A DNA stretch of 64,000 bases, from positions 39,570,001 through 39,634,000 of the forward strand of contig JARKIP010000035.1 of assembly GCA_029990175.1 (NCBI GenBank). The letters run 5' to 3'. Made by a program: the position numbers and the translations under genes. Below the pieces are notes generated by a model that saw only the letters and a program-made list of their open reading frames with translations, had not been told where the DNA came from and did not search any database. The stretch comes from Petunia secreta. Lineage: Eukaryota; Streptophyta; Magnoliopsida; Solanales; Solanaceae. Of the stretch, positions 22,605-35,153 are shown piece after piece; positions within the stretch are counted from its first letter, which is position 1, and the number at the start of each line of letters is the position of its first letter.

Positions 22605-24992
22605 TGTTATGCCCCGTCAAAAGTTATTTAACCTTGAAGTTAGCATAATGTAGATATAGTTGTTAAAAAAAAAAAAAAAGAAAGATCCACCAATTTAAGA
22701 GAGAATTGTTGTAACAATAGTATTTGTTGGCTTGTTAAACTTTATGCAATTCTAGGGTGTTTTAAACACATATACATATGGTGGCATTTTAAATAATAGC
22801 CAGGCATGTGACACTTTCGTCATGAATTGATGAGGATCCACATATTAGATGTATCTTATCAAATTGGCTACCAAACTTAACTTGGCTATTTAACTTGATT
22901 AAATACAAAGCAACATTTCATAATTTTAGTCATTTAATGCAGGTTACAAGTTGTTAGATGCCTCACCAGAAGCCATGTTTTTGGCTTTAGTAAATTATTT
23001 TAATTTAACAATTAGCCAAGTTTTCTTATATAGCTGTTTCTGAAATATTAGCGTTAGTATGATTATAGATATAAATAGTTTAGGCGTAAATGTTAGGCTG
23101 AATGTATTAAGGAACAAGACTCCTTTTGGTCAATTCAAAATTGTAGCCGGCACTGCATTTTTTTTTTGTTTAAATTGTGACTTTATAATTAATTCTATTG
23201 GCTAATTTACCTATGAGGGGGAGGGGAGCAAATGTGTAACAATCCACCTACTATATTGGGATCTTTTAAGATAAGAGCAAAAGAAAGCAATGACATTGAT
23301 ATTTCTTGGGGGAAACAAATGACATAGCAGCAAGTTATTCCTTTTCTTTTTTGCACCTACTGTGCAATGCTCTAAGAAAGTAGATCAACGATGCTATAAC
23401 ACTAGAATCTTGGATTGGTCATTTCTATTCAAGGTAACATACTTAGTCTTTTGTAATCTTTTTTATTCATTAAGATAGGAGTTTTGGTCATTGGAATTTA
23501 AGATGAAGTATTTGATTTTGGATAATGGTAGTGTGGGCATAGTAGGATTTAAATTTGATGATTTGAACCTACTTGAGAAGTTCATAGAGTTCTTGAGTTT
23601 GAACTCAATAATGGGGTAAAATGGGAATTTGAAGATGTTAATGGGGTCGGATTGACTTGATTTTTGAACGTATGAACTCGTGGGTAAATGTGTAATATTG
23701 TATTGAGTTTGGTTTCGAAATTTGAGGTGGGACCTGATGGCGGGTGTCGGGCCGAGGTGGGGCCCGGACCCCAAAATTGGGGGGGGGGGGGGGGGGGGAG
23801 GGGGGAGGTTTCACCCTCCTATCATAATTTAACGCTCTAATTATGATTTTTGATAGTATGATTGGATTGAAGTTCGTCTTGGTAGCCTTTTGGGACTTAC
23901 TCGGTCGTAGTACTCAGACCGCCTTTGAGGTAAGTGAGACTTGACCTCTATCTTGCTTGCTTTGCTAAATGGGCATGATTTGAAATTGCGTAATGAGTTA
24001 CGAGCTTCTAAACGATTAGTATGTTATGGGATAAGCGCATACTTGAGATCATTTACCTTGCTTGAACGATCAAGTATTGACTTGAATATGGTATTACATC
24101 ATACCTTACTACATTTGAGTAAAGAGCACGACATTGATTTGTAACATGTGTACTTAACACTAGATGTGTTATATTATGGAGTTATATGTATACCTTTCGG
24201 ATTATCCATATTATAGTTCTATTTTCTCGTAGGTATTTGGATTGTGGGCTACTGGTCTATCCTTATATGTTGAGGACCTATGCTATTAGATATTTTTAGC
24301 CACTGGTCTAGCCTAATGGCGAGGGCCTATACTATAGAGTTTATGAGTTACTGGTCTAGCCACAATGATGGTGAGGGCCTATGCTAATATCTTGTATTAT
24401 ATTGTATAAGTAGAATTGACAAATTATAGTGAATGATGGTACTTGAGTATTCTTTTATTATATCTTGGTGAGTACGTAGGCCTTATTGATGTTATCTTCT
24501 TATGTATTTTCAAAGACTTGTCCCGAAGGGTAAAGTAGCGAGCTTGTTGATGATCTTACCGGGCTTCGGCTTATAACTTACTGTTTGCATGTGCAGATCC
24601 ATCTTTTAGCCGGGCAGGTGGACTTTCTCTATCCGTTCGATGCTGTGGACTAGAGTCGGTTGAAGTGAGCCAACCGCATTGTTCGTGGTGGCACACTGTC
24701 CTATCTTCCTTATATTTTGGGATGTGCCCTGGATTGTCTGAACTCTTAGTATGCTCCATTGATATTGTATATTGGGGATAGTTAAGTCGAGATTTTTTTG
24801 GGGATGTTTTTCTTTGATTATGGTATCACTCTTTTCTCATTCATTTCGATCATCTTTTAAAATTTATGTGTTGATTTAGCCTTATTTTCATTAAATTGTC
24901 ATTTTGTACTTCCTACTTCCTACTTACTTCTTGGTTCGCCTAAGTGTAGAACGCTTAGGTGCCATCACGGTTCTAGAAATTGGATTGTGACA
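22605..24992 (+). repeat. TE-F 5' LTR
   Basis: Bases 23121-24992 match 30354-32251 throughout. The first 0.5 kb (22605-23120) has no match in the 3' copy. The LTR has a G20 run at 23779-23798 followed by shorter G-runs, and a 15-A run at about 22664. It ends ggattgtgaca before the primer-binding site. Confidence 0.75.
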
Positions 24993-24995
24993 AAT

Positions 24996-25007
24996 TAGTA
25001 TCAGAGC
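24996..25007 (+). other. TE-F primer-binding site (tRNA-iMet)
   Basis: TAGTATCAGAGC sits three bases after the LTR end, one base off the usual site. Confidence 0.75.
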
Positions 25008-25187
25008 CTAGGTTGGGGAGTCAATGAAGCAGTGTCCGAGTAGAGTCTTGTTTATGGGTATGTTGTCGACCATACTCATAAGGGAGAGGCTACAAAGACA
25101 TTTTAGGAAAAGTTGTTTCCCTTCATTTCACCTCTTCTCGTGCTTTGTAGCTTATATGAATACCAATCCTTTAATGTTGTTACACAG

Positions 25188-26680
25188 ATGGTGAGAATGC
25201 GATCGTCCTCTTCTTATGGAGCTGGTGATGCGGCATTTGAGCTGGCCCCTGCGAGATCCACACGTGGAACCCCTCTACTACTACTACTATAGCTCCTGTG
25301 GGTAGGCCCCATTCTACTAGACAAACTAGTATTGTACCACCTGTATCATCTGAGGTTCCATTCGCACCTATTCCATCGGCTATGCCTTCTCTTGTGCCCG
25401 GTACTACTGTATCAATTCCTAAAGAGGTTCTATTGAGGATGATGGGCATGCTCGGATCTCAGGCTCCTTCTATGAGTGATATACCAGTACCTCCTTTGGT
25501 ACCTCAATCAGCTACTTCGGCTATGAGTACACCGACCCCTGAGACTACTCTAGTGGTTTCTCAGTCTATACCGGTTATTAGTTCTGTTGGTCAGCCTTCT
25601 TCGGTGGCTCCTCGGACGGTTATTCATTTGGATCATGCTATTCATACTCCTATCATGAGTGATGAGGAGGTAGCTCGGAGGATTGAGTCCTTTATGAAGC
25701 TCAAGCCCCCCAAGTTTGATGGTACCCCAGCTACTTGCACTGCTCAGAGGTATATTAAAAAATGTGAGAAGATATTTTCCGTATTGGGTACAAGGGACAC
25801 CCTTGGGGTGAGATGTGGTTCTTTCCATTTGTCTGGTGATGCCGAGAGTTGGTGGGCTTCTATGATGAGATAGAGGTCAAGTGATCTTCCTCCCTTCACT
25901 TGGACTGAGTTCGTTACATTGTTTATGAGTAGATTTGTGCCTCAGAGTCATTTTGATGCCCAGAGACGCGAGTTTGAGTTGTTGAGATAGGGAGGCATGT
26001 CCATGACTGCTTATGATCTCAGACTTTTAGAGTTATCTCAGTATGCACCTGCTATGGTTATGTTGGAGAGAGACAAGGTTCTTAGATTTATTGAGGGTCT
26101 TCACCCTCGTCTTCAGGTGGCTGTTGCCTCACATATTGGCAACAAGTCTTATTATGATGTGGTTGATATTGCGAGGCGTATGGAGGACATTCATGCTAGA
26201 GCAGATGCAGAGAGGGCGAGCAAGAGGGTGCGATATTCTGGTACTTCTGGTGGCCTATTGCATGGTGGCCAGGGTTCTCGTGGTCGTACTCAGCCTAAGT
26301 TTCCCTAGGCCGCTGCTTTACCATCTCAGGGTACTTCTTCAGTTGTTCAGGGGCCTCAGCCGTCCCAGAGGCATAAGGGTCCATCTCAGTCTAGTCCACC
26401 TACTTGTGGGATATGCCATCATATACACTATGGGAAATTTAGGACATGTGGTGGACAAGGAAGTGGTGGTCGTAGAGTCTGTTTCAATTGGGATTCGAGA
26501 CACTTTGTTAAGGATTGCCCCCGTGGTTCTTCATCTGGATCTGCCCCCGTGGGACGTCAAAGTTCTTCTTTTATGGTACAATGTCCACTATAGGAAGCTA
26601 GGCCTATCACTCAGGTTCCTCCTAGGCAGCTGGTTTAGAGAGCTCATGGTTCTGGAGGTTCAACCCAGGTCTGTGCTATG
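25188..26680 (+). pseudogene. gag: TE-F gag, broken
   Basis: The start at 25188 (cagATGgtg) is followed by a frame change near 25290. The N-terminal half is rich in Pro, Ser and Thr (25298-25640). The capsid core follows: KPPKFDGTPATCTAQRYIK, FHLSGDAESWW, then after two stops AYDLRLLELSQYAP and RFIEGLHPRLQ. A zinc-knuckle remnant at about 26485-26520 reads VCFNWDSRHFVKDC, with the second Cys changed to Trp. Stops at 25871, 25988 and 26306 are all TAG. Confidence 0.85.
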
Positions 26681-29600
26681 ATACGCCAGGATACAGAGGC
26701 ATCCAATGCTGTGGTCACAGTAACACTTTTTCTTTGTGGTTGTACTGCTTTTGCTCTTATAGATCCGGGATCTACTTTCTCTTATGTGTCTCCTAGATTT
26801 GCACCTTGCTTGGGCAAGGATCTTGTTTATCTTTATGATTCATTCTTGGTGGCGACTCATGTTGGGGATTCTATTTGGGTTGATAAAGGGTATTGGGAGT
26901 GCGTGATTTCAGTATGTGGTATGGATTCTTTGGTAGACTTGATATTGTTGGATATGGTGGACTTTGATATGATCATGGGCATGGATTGGTTGGCATCTTG
27001 TCATGCGACTTTGGATTGCCATGCCAAGACCGTGACCATAGGTGTTGAAGGTGAGCCTAGGGTTATCTGGAAAGGTTTGAGACCATCTCCAAAGAAAATC
27101 ATCATCTCTTTCTTGAAAGCTCAGAAGATGATAGCTAGTGGATGTGAAGGGTACATTGCTTTTATTCGGGATGTTCGGATGGATGAGGTATCGATTGATC
27201 GAGTACCGCTAGTATGTGAGTACCCGGAGGCCTTTTCGAATGACTTGCCAGGTTTGCCTCCTATGCGAGAGATTGAGTTCTGTATTGATTTATTGCCAGG
27301 TACTCAACCTATATCTATTCCTCCGTATCGTATGGCCCCCCGCTGAGTTGAGGGAATTTGAAGGAGCAGATTCAAGATTTGCTTGATAAGCGTTTCAATT
27401 AGACTTAGTGTGTCTCCTTGGGGTGCTCCGGTGTTTTTTGTAAAGAAAAAAGATAGTTCTATGCGCATGTGTATTGATTATCGTCAATTGAACAAGGTGA
27501 CGATCAAGAACATGTATCCTTTACCACGTATAGATGATTTATTTGATCAGCTTCAGGGTGCCACTCATTTTTCCAAAATTGACTTGAGATCGGGGCATCA
27601 TCAGTTGAGGATCCGTTCTGAGGATATATGTAAGACCACTTTCCGTACTAGATATGGGCACTATGAGTTTCTTGTTATGTTATTTGGGCTTACGAATGCT
27701 CCGGTAGACTTTATGGACTTGATAAACCATGTGTTCAAGCCATACCACGATTATTTTGTTATCGTGTTTATTGATGATATGCTTATATATTCAAGAAGCC
27801 GAGAGGAACATGAGCAACACTTGAGAATTGTTCTTCAAACTTTGAATCATCAAAAGTTGTATGCTAAATTCTCCAAATGTGAGTTCTGGTTGAATACTTT
27901 ATCATTCTTGGGTCATGTGGTGACCAAGGATGGTATTAGAGTTGATCTCAAGAAGATAGAGGCCGTTCAAAAATGGCCTAGACCTACTTCTCCTACTGAG
28001 ATTCAGAGTTTCTTAGGCTTGGCGGACTATTATCGGCGTTTCGTGGAGGGATTTTCTTTTATATCAGCACCATTGACTAAATTGACTCAGAAGAATGTTT
28101 CTTTTTTATGGTCTGATGCTTGTGAGTCTAGCTTCCAAAGACTCAAGACTACCTTGACTACAACTCCTATATTGGCCTTGCCTAGTGGATCTGCTTCTGG
28201 TATTGGATTTGGTGTGTTTTGATGCAAGATGGTAAGGTGATAGCTTATGCCTTGAGACAACTGAAAGTGCATGAAAAGAATTACCCTATGCATGATTTAA
28301 AGTTATTGGCGGTGGTGTTCGCGTTGAAGTTATGGAGGCATTATCTATATGGCGAGCCTCTTGAGATTTTCACCGACCACAAGAGTCTCCAGTATCTATT
28401 CACTTAGAAGGACTTGAATGGGAGGCAACGCCGATTACTGGAGTTACTTAAATATTATGATATCACTATTCGGTATCCTCCCGAGAAAGCCAATGTTGTG
28501 GCTGATGCATTGAGCAGGATGTCTATGAGTAGTTTTGCCCATCTTGATGTTGATATGAGGCCATTAGCTCGAGAGTTACAGGCCTTGTCCATTAGTGGAG
28601 TAAGGTTTGATGAATCTATGCCAGGTCGAGTATTTGCTTATATGGGGGTCAGTCATCGCTAGCTTCCCAAATCCAAGAGAAGCAATTTGAGGATTCATAT
28701 CTGCATGATATTTGAGATAGAGTTTTAAGTGGAGGAGTGACTGCATTTATGATTGGAGATGATGGTGTTCTTCGGCTCAATGGTCGGTTGTGTGTTTCGG
28801 ATGTTGGGGAGTGGAGGCATCTGATTGGCAGAGGCACACTGTTCTCGATATTCTATTCATCCCGGTATTACAAAGATGTATCAAGATCTTCGGGAGGTAT
28901 ATTGGTGGCGGGGAATGAAAAGAGATGTTGTTGATCATGTGTCTCGGTGCTTAAATTGTTAGCAGATAAAGTTTGAGCATAGGAGACCAGCCGGGTTGGC
29001 TCAGTCCATGCCAATTCCGAAATGGAAGTGGGAGCGTATCACTATGGACTTTGTGGTTGGATTGCCTTTGACATTTAGCAAGCATGACTCAGTATGGGTG
29101 GTGGTGGATCGTCTCACCAAGTAGGCTCATTTCATCCCAGTGAGAACTATATATACCGCTGAGTGCTTGGCTCGTATCTTTATTGAGCATATTGTGAGGT
29201 TGCATGGTACTCCAGTCTCTATTATCTCAGATCGTGGTACTTAGTTCACAGCTTAGTTTTGGAAATCATTTCAGAAAGAGCTGGGTACCCGAGTGGAGCT
29301 TAGCACCACATTTCACCCTCAGACTGATAGTTAGTCCAAGCTGACTATCCAGATTCTTGAGGACATGTTGAGAGCTTGTGCAATAGACTTTGGAGGTCAC
29401 TGGGATAGTTATTTGTCTTTAGCGGAGTTTGCTTACAACAACAGTTATCAGTCTTCTATTCAGATGGCACCATTTGAGGCATTATATGGTCGCCGATGCG
29501 TTCTCGAATTGGTTGGTTTGAACATAGAGAGGTGAAGGTTTTGGGTCCAGATCTAGTTCACAGAGCTTGGATAAGGTCCGAATCATTCATGATCGGCTTC

Positions 29601-30172
29601 GTACAGCTCAGAGTAGACATATATCTTATACGGATTAGAGGAGTATAAATTTGGTATTTATGGATGGTGATCGGGTGTTTCTCAAGGTATCGCCGATGAA
29701 AGGTATTATGAGATTCGGAAAGAAAAGCAAACTTAGTCCTAGGTTCATTGGTCCATTTGAGGTTTTGGAGCGCATTGGCGCTGTTGCCTATAGGCTTGCT
29801 TTGCCTCAAACTCTGTTAGTTCATCTGGTACTTCATGTATCTATGCTTCGGAAGTATGGTCATGATCCATCTCATGTGATTAATATTGATTCAGTTGAGA
29901 TCGACAATGATTTGGCTTATTTGGAGGAGCCTATTTCTATTGAGGCTAGGGAGGTTCGTAAGCTATGGTCAAAAGATATTCCATTAGTCAAAGTATTGTG
30001 GAAAAACTGTCCCCGAGAAGAGGCTACTTGGGAGCTTGAATCAGATATGTGGGAGCGATTTTCGCACTTGTTTGAAGGTTCAGGTATGTCTAAAGTTCTT
30101 AATATATTTTCTATTTACTTTTATCTTATTTTATTCCCACTTCTAGTTGATGGCCGTGTGGGGCCTTGTTGA
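26681..30172 (+). pseudogene. pol: TE-F pol: protease, RT, RNase H, integrase, chromodomain
   Basis: Protease at about 26740-27010 has ALIDPGSTFSYVS (DSGS changed to DPGS) and IMGMDWL. RT at about 27383-27950 has VFFVKKKDSSMRMC, FSKIDLRSGHHQLR and the intact catalytic FIDDMLIYS near 27769. RNase H at 28150-28540 ends VVADALSRMS. Integrase at about 28780-29780 includes ITMDFVVGLP, HPQTD near 29316 and VFLKVSPMKGIMRFGKK. A Tekay-type chromodomain lies at about 29910-30090 (EAREVRKLWSK, VKVLWKN, EEATWE). Stops include 27344, 28220, 28405, 29242, 29254 and 29332, plus frame changes near 27350 and 28220. Confidence 0.88.
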
Positions 30173-30353
30173 TGGCCGTGTGAGCCTAGTTGTATATAAA
30201 CTGCTTATAGTAGATTGTTGGTATCTGTTCTGGTTGGGCGTGCACTCCCAGATTGTTGAAATGTACAGGTTTATATTTTTGGATAGTCCAGTTACAAGGG
30301 AAACTCTGTCGAAAGTTTTAAAAATTTTAGGAGTAAGTAATATTTTAAGCTCC

Positions 30354-32251
30354 TATCCTTTTGGTCAATTCAAAAATGTAGCCGGCGCTGCAATTTTTTC
30401 TTTTTTTTTTGTTTAAATTGTGATAATTAATTCTATTAGCTAATTTACTTTGGGGGGGGGGGAGGGGGGGGGGGAGGGGAAGGGCATATGGGTAACAACC
30501 CACCTACTACATTGGGCTCTTTTAAGATAAGAGCAAAAGAAAGCAATAGCTTTGATATTTTTTGGGGGAAACAAACGGCATAGCAGCAAGTTATTCCTTT
30601 TCTTTTTCCACCTACTATGCAATGCTCTAAAAAAGTAGATCAATGATGCTATGACACCAGAATCTTGGATTGGTCATTTCTATTCAAGGTAACATACTTA
30701 GTCTTTTGTAATCTTTATTATTCATTAAGATATGAGTTTTGGTCTTTGGAATTTAAGATGAAGTATTTGATTTTGGATAATAGTAGTGTGGGCATAGTAG
30801 GATTTAATTTTGATGATTTGAACCTACTTGAGAAGTTCATAGAGTTCTTGAGTATGAACTCAATAATGGGGTAAAATGAGAATTTAAAGATGTTAATGGG
30901 GTCGGATTGACTTGATTTTCGAACGTATAAACTCGTGGGTAAATGTGTAATATTTTATTTAGTTTTGATTCAAAATTCGAGGTGGGACCCGATGGCGGGT
31001 TTCGGGCCGAAGTGTGACCCGGACCCCAAAATTGGGGGGGGGGGGTTTCACCCTCCTATCATAATTTGATTCTTTAATTATGATTTTGGATAGTGTGATT
31101 GGATTGAAGTTCGTTTTGGTGACGTTTTGGGACTTACTCGGCCGTAGTACTCGGACCACCTTTGAGGTAAGTGAGAGTTGACCTCTATCTTGCTTGCTTT
31201 GCTAAATGGGCATAATTTGAAATTGCGTAATGAGTTACGAGCTTCTAAATGATTAGTATGTTATGGGAAAAGCGCATACTTGAGATCATTTACCTTACTT
31301 GAACGATCAAGTATTGACTTGAATATGGTATTACATCATACCTTACTACATTTGAGTAAAGAGCACAACATTGATATGTGCATTACATGTGCACTTAACA
31401 CTAGATGTGTTTCTTTTTATATTATGGAGTTATATGTATACCTTTCGAATTAGCCATATTATAGTTCTATTTTCTCGTTGGTATTTGGATTGTGGGCCAC
31501 TAGTCTAGCCTTATATGGTGAAGGCCTATGCCATTAGATATTTTTAGCCACTGGTCTAGCCTAATATGGCGAGAGCCTATGCTATAGAGTTTATGAGCCA
31601 CTGGTCTAGCCACAATGATGGTGAGGGCCTATGCTAATATGTTGTATTATATTGTATAAGAAGAGTTGACAAGTTATAGTGAATGATGGTACTTGAGCAT
31701 TCCTTTATTATATCTTGGTGAGTATTTAGGCTTTATTGATATTATCTTCTTATATATTTTCAAAGACTTGTCCCGAAGGGTAAAGTAGCGAGCTTGTCGA
31801 TGATCTTACAGGGCTTCGGCTCATAACTTACTGCTTGCATGTGCAGATCCATCTTCTAGCCGAGCAGCTGGACTTTCTTGATCCGTTCGAGGGTGTGGAC
31901 TAGAGTCGGTTGAGGTGAGGTAACCGCATTGTTCGTGATGGCACACTGTTCTATCCTCCTTTATATTTTAGACTTTCCTTATAGTTTGGGATGTGCCCTG
32001 GATTGTCTGAACTCTTAGTATGCTCCATTGACATTGTATATTGGGGATAGTTAAGTCGAGATTTTTTTAGGGATGTTTTTCTTTGATTATGGTATCACTC
32101 TTTTCTCATTCAATTCGATCATATTTTAAAAGTTATGTGTTGATTTAGCCTTATTTTCATTAAATTATTATTTTGTACGTCCTACTCACTTCTTGGTTCG
32201 CCTAAGGATAGAACGCTTAGGCATCACAGTCCCAAAAATTGGGTCGTGACA
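30354..32251 (+). repeat. TE-F 3' LTR (matching part)
   Basis: It matches 23121-24992. It has G11-A-G11 at 30452-30474 and G12 at 31034-31045. Where the LTR begins between 30173 and 30354 cannot be fixed because the 5' copy has a different sequence at that end. No clear polypurine tract was seen. Confidence 0.75.
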
Positions 32252-32256
32252 ATAAT

Positions 32257-33800
32257 CTAGTTTATGATACATTGAGTCGTAAAGAGGTATTTGTTGCCAT
32301 TTATTCTATTATTAGGCTTGAATAAGATTTTCTTGAAAAGATCCAAGTATGTGCTATCAATGATACATGGTATGTGAAAGTAACGAATTAAGCGAAAAAA
32401 GGAACTGTTAGACGGTATTGGATTGAAGACAATCTGCTCCATTTAAGGGGGAGGAGGGGGAAGGGATTGTTATTTCTCAAAGGAGTGGGTTGATTAGGTT
32501 TTAATGAAAGAGACGCATGACAAAACATGGGCGGGTCATCCCGGTGTTGAAAAAATATTGGTCCTGCTGTCTCTTTCCTATTTCTGGCCGAAGATGGAAG
32601 ACTATGTAGAAGCTTATTTCAAAACTTTTCTAGTGTGTCAACTAGATAAAATTGAACGTAAGAAGGAAGCCGATTTGCTGCCGCCTTTGCCTATTCCTGA
32701 ACGACCTTGGCCATATATTCTATGGACTTTATCGGTGGGTTTCCTAAGGTTAATGGTATGGCATCAATAATAGTTGTTGATATATTTTCAAAGTATGCTG
32801 TTTTTATGCTGCCCCTATTGCTTGTCCAAGTGCTGTTGCTACAGAGCTGTTTTTCAAGCATGTTGTTAAGCATTTTGGCATGCCAAGTGATGTAGTGAGT
32901 GATAAAGATGCATGTCTCACCGGCAGGTTTTGGACTTCGTTGTTTAACATGTTGGAACATGATTTGAAATTCTCTATGGCAAATCATCCACAAATCGATG
33001 ACCAAACTGAAAGAATCAATCATTTGCTTGAAAAGTATTTGCGCCATTATCTAACAGAAAGTCAACGAAATTGGATGGATTTGTTGGATTGTGCTTAGTT
33101 TTGTTATAATTTGAACAGTTCCTCAACTACCGAGATGAGTCCGTTTGAGTGCTGGGCAGACAGCCTTTGATACTGTTAGAAGTTGCGAAGCAACAAATAG
33201 GAGAAAAGTGTCCAGCTGCTTAACGTTATACTCATGACAAGACTGAATCGTTGGCTGAAGCGCAAGACAGCATTAGGAAGGCACAAAAGTGGATGAAGAA
33301 GTATGCCGATCAGCATAGACGAGCTGTTCAATACAAAGTTGGTGATATGGTCTTGTTGAAATTAATACCGAAGATTTGGAAGAAAATTGAAAGCAAAACT
33401 TGTCATACGTGACTAGTTTCCAAGTATGACGTGCCATTTGAAGTGATTCAGAAAGTTGGTGAGGTTGCTTACCGACTTAAGCTGCCCGACCGATTGAAGG
33501 TACACCCCACCTTTCATGTTAGTTTTCTTAAGCCTTATTACGATGATGCTGAAGATCCAAACAGACACAAAGTTAAGAGAGCACCGGTTGTGGTGCACAC
33601 ATAGTTTGACGCTCAAATTGAGAAGATTCTGGATCATAGGATCCTTGGCATGAGTAACAAGAATAGGCAGATTAGATTTCTAATTCAATGGAAAGGTAAG
33701 ACCGAGACTAATGGAACTTGAGAAAAGGGGACTTTTTTGTGGCAGTTTGAAAAAGAAATCAAGGCATACTTGAAAACAGCCTCTACTAGGGCGCCGAGTT
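32257..33800 (+). pseudogene. pol: TE-E pol, second part: integrase and chromodomain-like tail
   Basis: The frame resumes with DTLSRKEV, the end of the RNase H linker. Integrase follows: THDKTWAGHPGVEKIL (zinc-finger His pair), CQLDK, GFPKVNGMASIIVVD, PSDVVSDKDACL, NHPQIDDQTERINHL (the usual G of the DGQTE-type motif is D). The C-terminal region has VHPTFHVSFLKPY, then a chromodomain-like segment at about 33605-33770 (EKILDHRILG, IRFLIQWKGK, LWQFEKEIKAYL). Several stops, such as at 33096 and about 33602, break it. The tail would have steered integration to modified chromatin. Confidence 0.8.
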
Positions 33801-33805
33801 CAACT

Positions 33806-33818
33806 AGTAGGGGTGGTT
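33806..33818 (+). other. TE-E polypurine tract
   Basis: A purine-rich run (agtaggggtggtt) directly precedes the 3' LTR start TGTTAGCC. Confidence 0.6.
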
Positions 33819-34657
33819 TGTTAGCCTCTCAGATGGAGACTTGGCCGACATTTCATGTTGGCTATGCTAAGGATATGTGTGCGTTGCTTCTTGGCATAGG
33901 CAGATTGTTAGAAACAATTTATAATTCGTTCAATATATGGGCACTATGTGTCCAAGTATGCAGGTTAGCCACTTAGGCAAGATGGCTTAGCAAGTATCTT
34001 GAGTGTGGCAAGACAACTGTGCATGTGTGGGCTGAAATATAGGCAAAGACTAGGATGGGCGCACGACACCAAGACTTAGGCGTGCATGCAAATCAGCTAA
34101 GCAGCATAAGATGGCATGGCATGGCCTGGCATTGACATGATCAAAGTGTGCTGATGGGTGTTTGGCAAGTGATGGGCACACACATGGCATCCAAAAAGAG
34201 TATGTGTGCAGCTAAGTGTCAAGACGATTGGCTAATTATCATAGGTGTTGGCACAAAGTGTGCAAGGCACGTGAAGAGGATGGAAGCAAGTCAGGCGTGC
34301 GATAAATAGGTTACCATGACTTAGAACGTTACCTGAATGCTTGTATAACTGCCTTGGCATGTGCCAGGCATACCCCTTCTCATGAAATTGCCCTTGGCAT
34401 CCCCCTTTGTATTTATTCATTGTAAAAACGTTGCAAAGACATTCAAAAACTAAGTGTAAGCCTTGACAAGGAGTTCCTTTGTATTATTGTGGAAGTAATA
34501 ATAAAAGATTGGGGTTTTTCCTTACATTGTGTTCATCTGTTCCTTACTGTTCCAAAATTATTCTAAGTGTAAAACGTAGGTAAAAAGTAGGTAGAAGTCG
34601 CTAAGAGTTTGGTGGCTACCGTGCAGTGTTGATTTGTAAAATATTGACCCTGTAACA
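33819..34657 (+). repeat. TE-E 3' LTR (839 bp)
   Basis: It repeats 18832-19617 with many substitutions and indels; it starts TGTTAGCC and ends gtaaca. The high divergence from the 5' copy marks an old insertion. Confidence 0.8.
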
Positions 34658-35153
34658 GCAACCATACTAACATTTCTTGAGAGAATTTGATTACTAAAAA
34701 ATAGAAGGTTCAAATATTCTTGAGATAAATTGTTTGAAGTGAACATATTAGTAAGTAATGGTGTCAAATTCTTAAGGTATTGGATATTAACTGTATAGGT
34801 AAAAATGACATTTCACAGTCTAAACATCGGTTCATAAATGATCACGAATTGCAGGATAAAGCATCTTAAAATGATATTATAGTGAATGCCAAATGCCGGT
34901 TGTTACGTTGGGTTCACCGAAACCAAAATCATTTTAAAATCCACAATATTGTAGGACAAGCTAAATAAACCAAAATACTTTCAAAATTTTATAATATAAT
35001 AAATAAACTCACAAAATTAATGCAATCTAAGAAATTTTTTTACAAATAATTGGCCTTCCACATAAATAATACAACAATTGAATCTGGGGTCACACATTAT
35101 TTTTTCTCAACAGGAGGATTTACGTTTACCAAACAATCAAAGTAACTAGTAAA
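34658..35153. other. 3' flank of the phosphatase gene, AT-rich
   Basis: This 0.5 kb lies between TE-E and the stop codon of the minus-strand phosphatase. It should hold the 3' untranslated region. No canonical AATAAA on the minus strand was found close to the stop. Confidence 0.45.

Larger units (their letters stand above)
22605..32251 (+). mobile_element. TE-F: Tekay-like Ty3/gypsy chromovirus nested in TE-E
   Basis: It sits between two halves of the TE-E pol gene. It begins TGTTATGCCCCG and ends gggtcgtgaca, termini typical of Tekay/Del elements, flanked by AAAAT and ATAAT (one mismatch). It carries an initiator-Met primer-binding site, gag, protease, RT, RNase H, integrase and a C-terminal chromodomain. 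Insertion into TE-E shows it is younger than TE-E. Several coding stops make it non-autonomous, and seven of them are TAG where glutamine is usual. Confidence 0.88.
18832..34657 (+). mobile_element. TE-E: degenerate Ty3/gypsy chromovirus (Galadriel-like), host of TE-F
   Basis: LTRs at 18832-19617 and 33819-34657 bound an element that is interrupted by TE-F at 22605-32251. Without TE-F it is about 6.2 kb. Gag, protease, RT and RNase H lie left of the break; integrase and a chromodomain-like tail lie right of it. The tail (EKILDHRILG, FLIQWKGK, LWQFEKEIKAYL) resembles Galadriel-type chromoviruses by memory of that family. The flanking 5-mers GCTAC and GCAAC differ by one base, consistent with an old target duplication. 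Stops are frequent; it is dead. Confidence 0.85.

Noticed and set aside
26043..26681. 212-codon frame overlapping TE-F gag
   Set aside because: It is a shifted reading of gag; the gag motifs are in the other frames.
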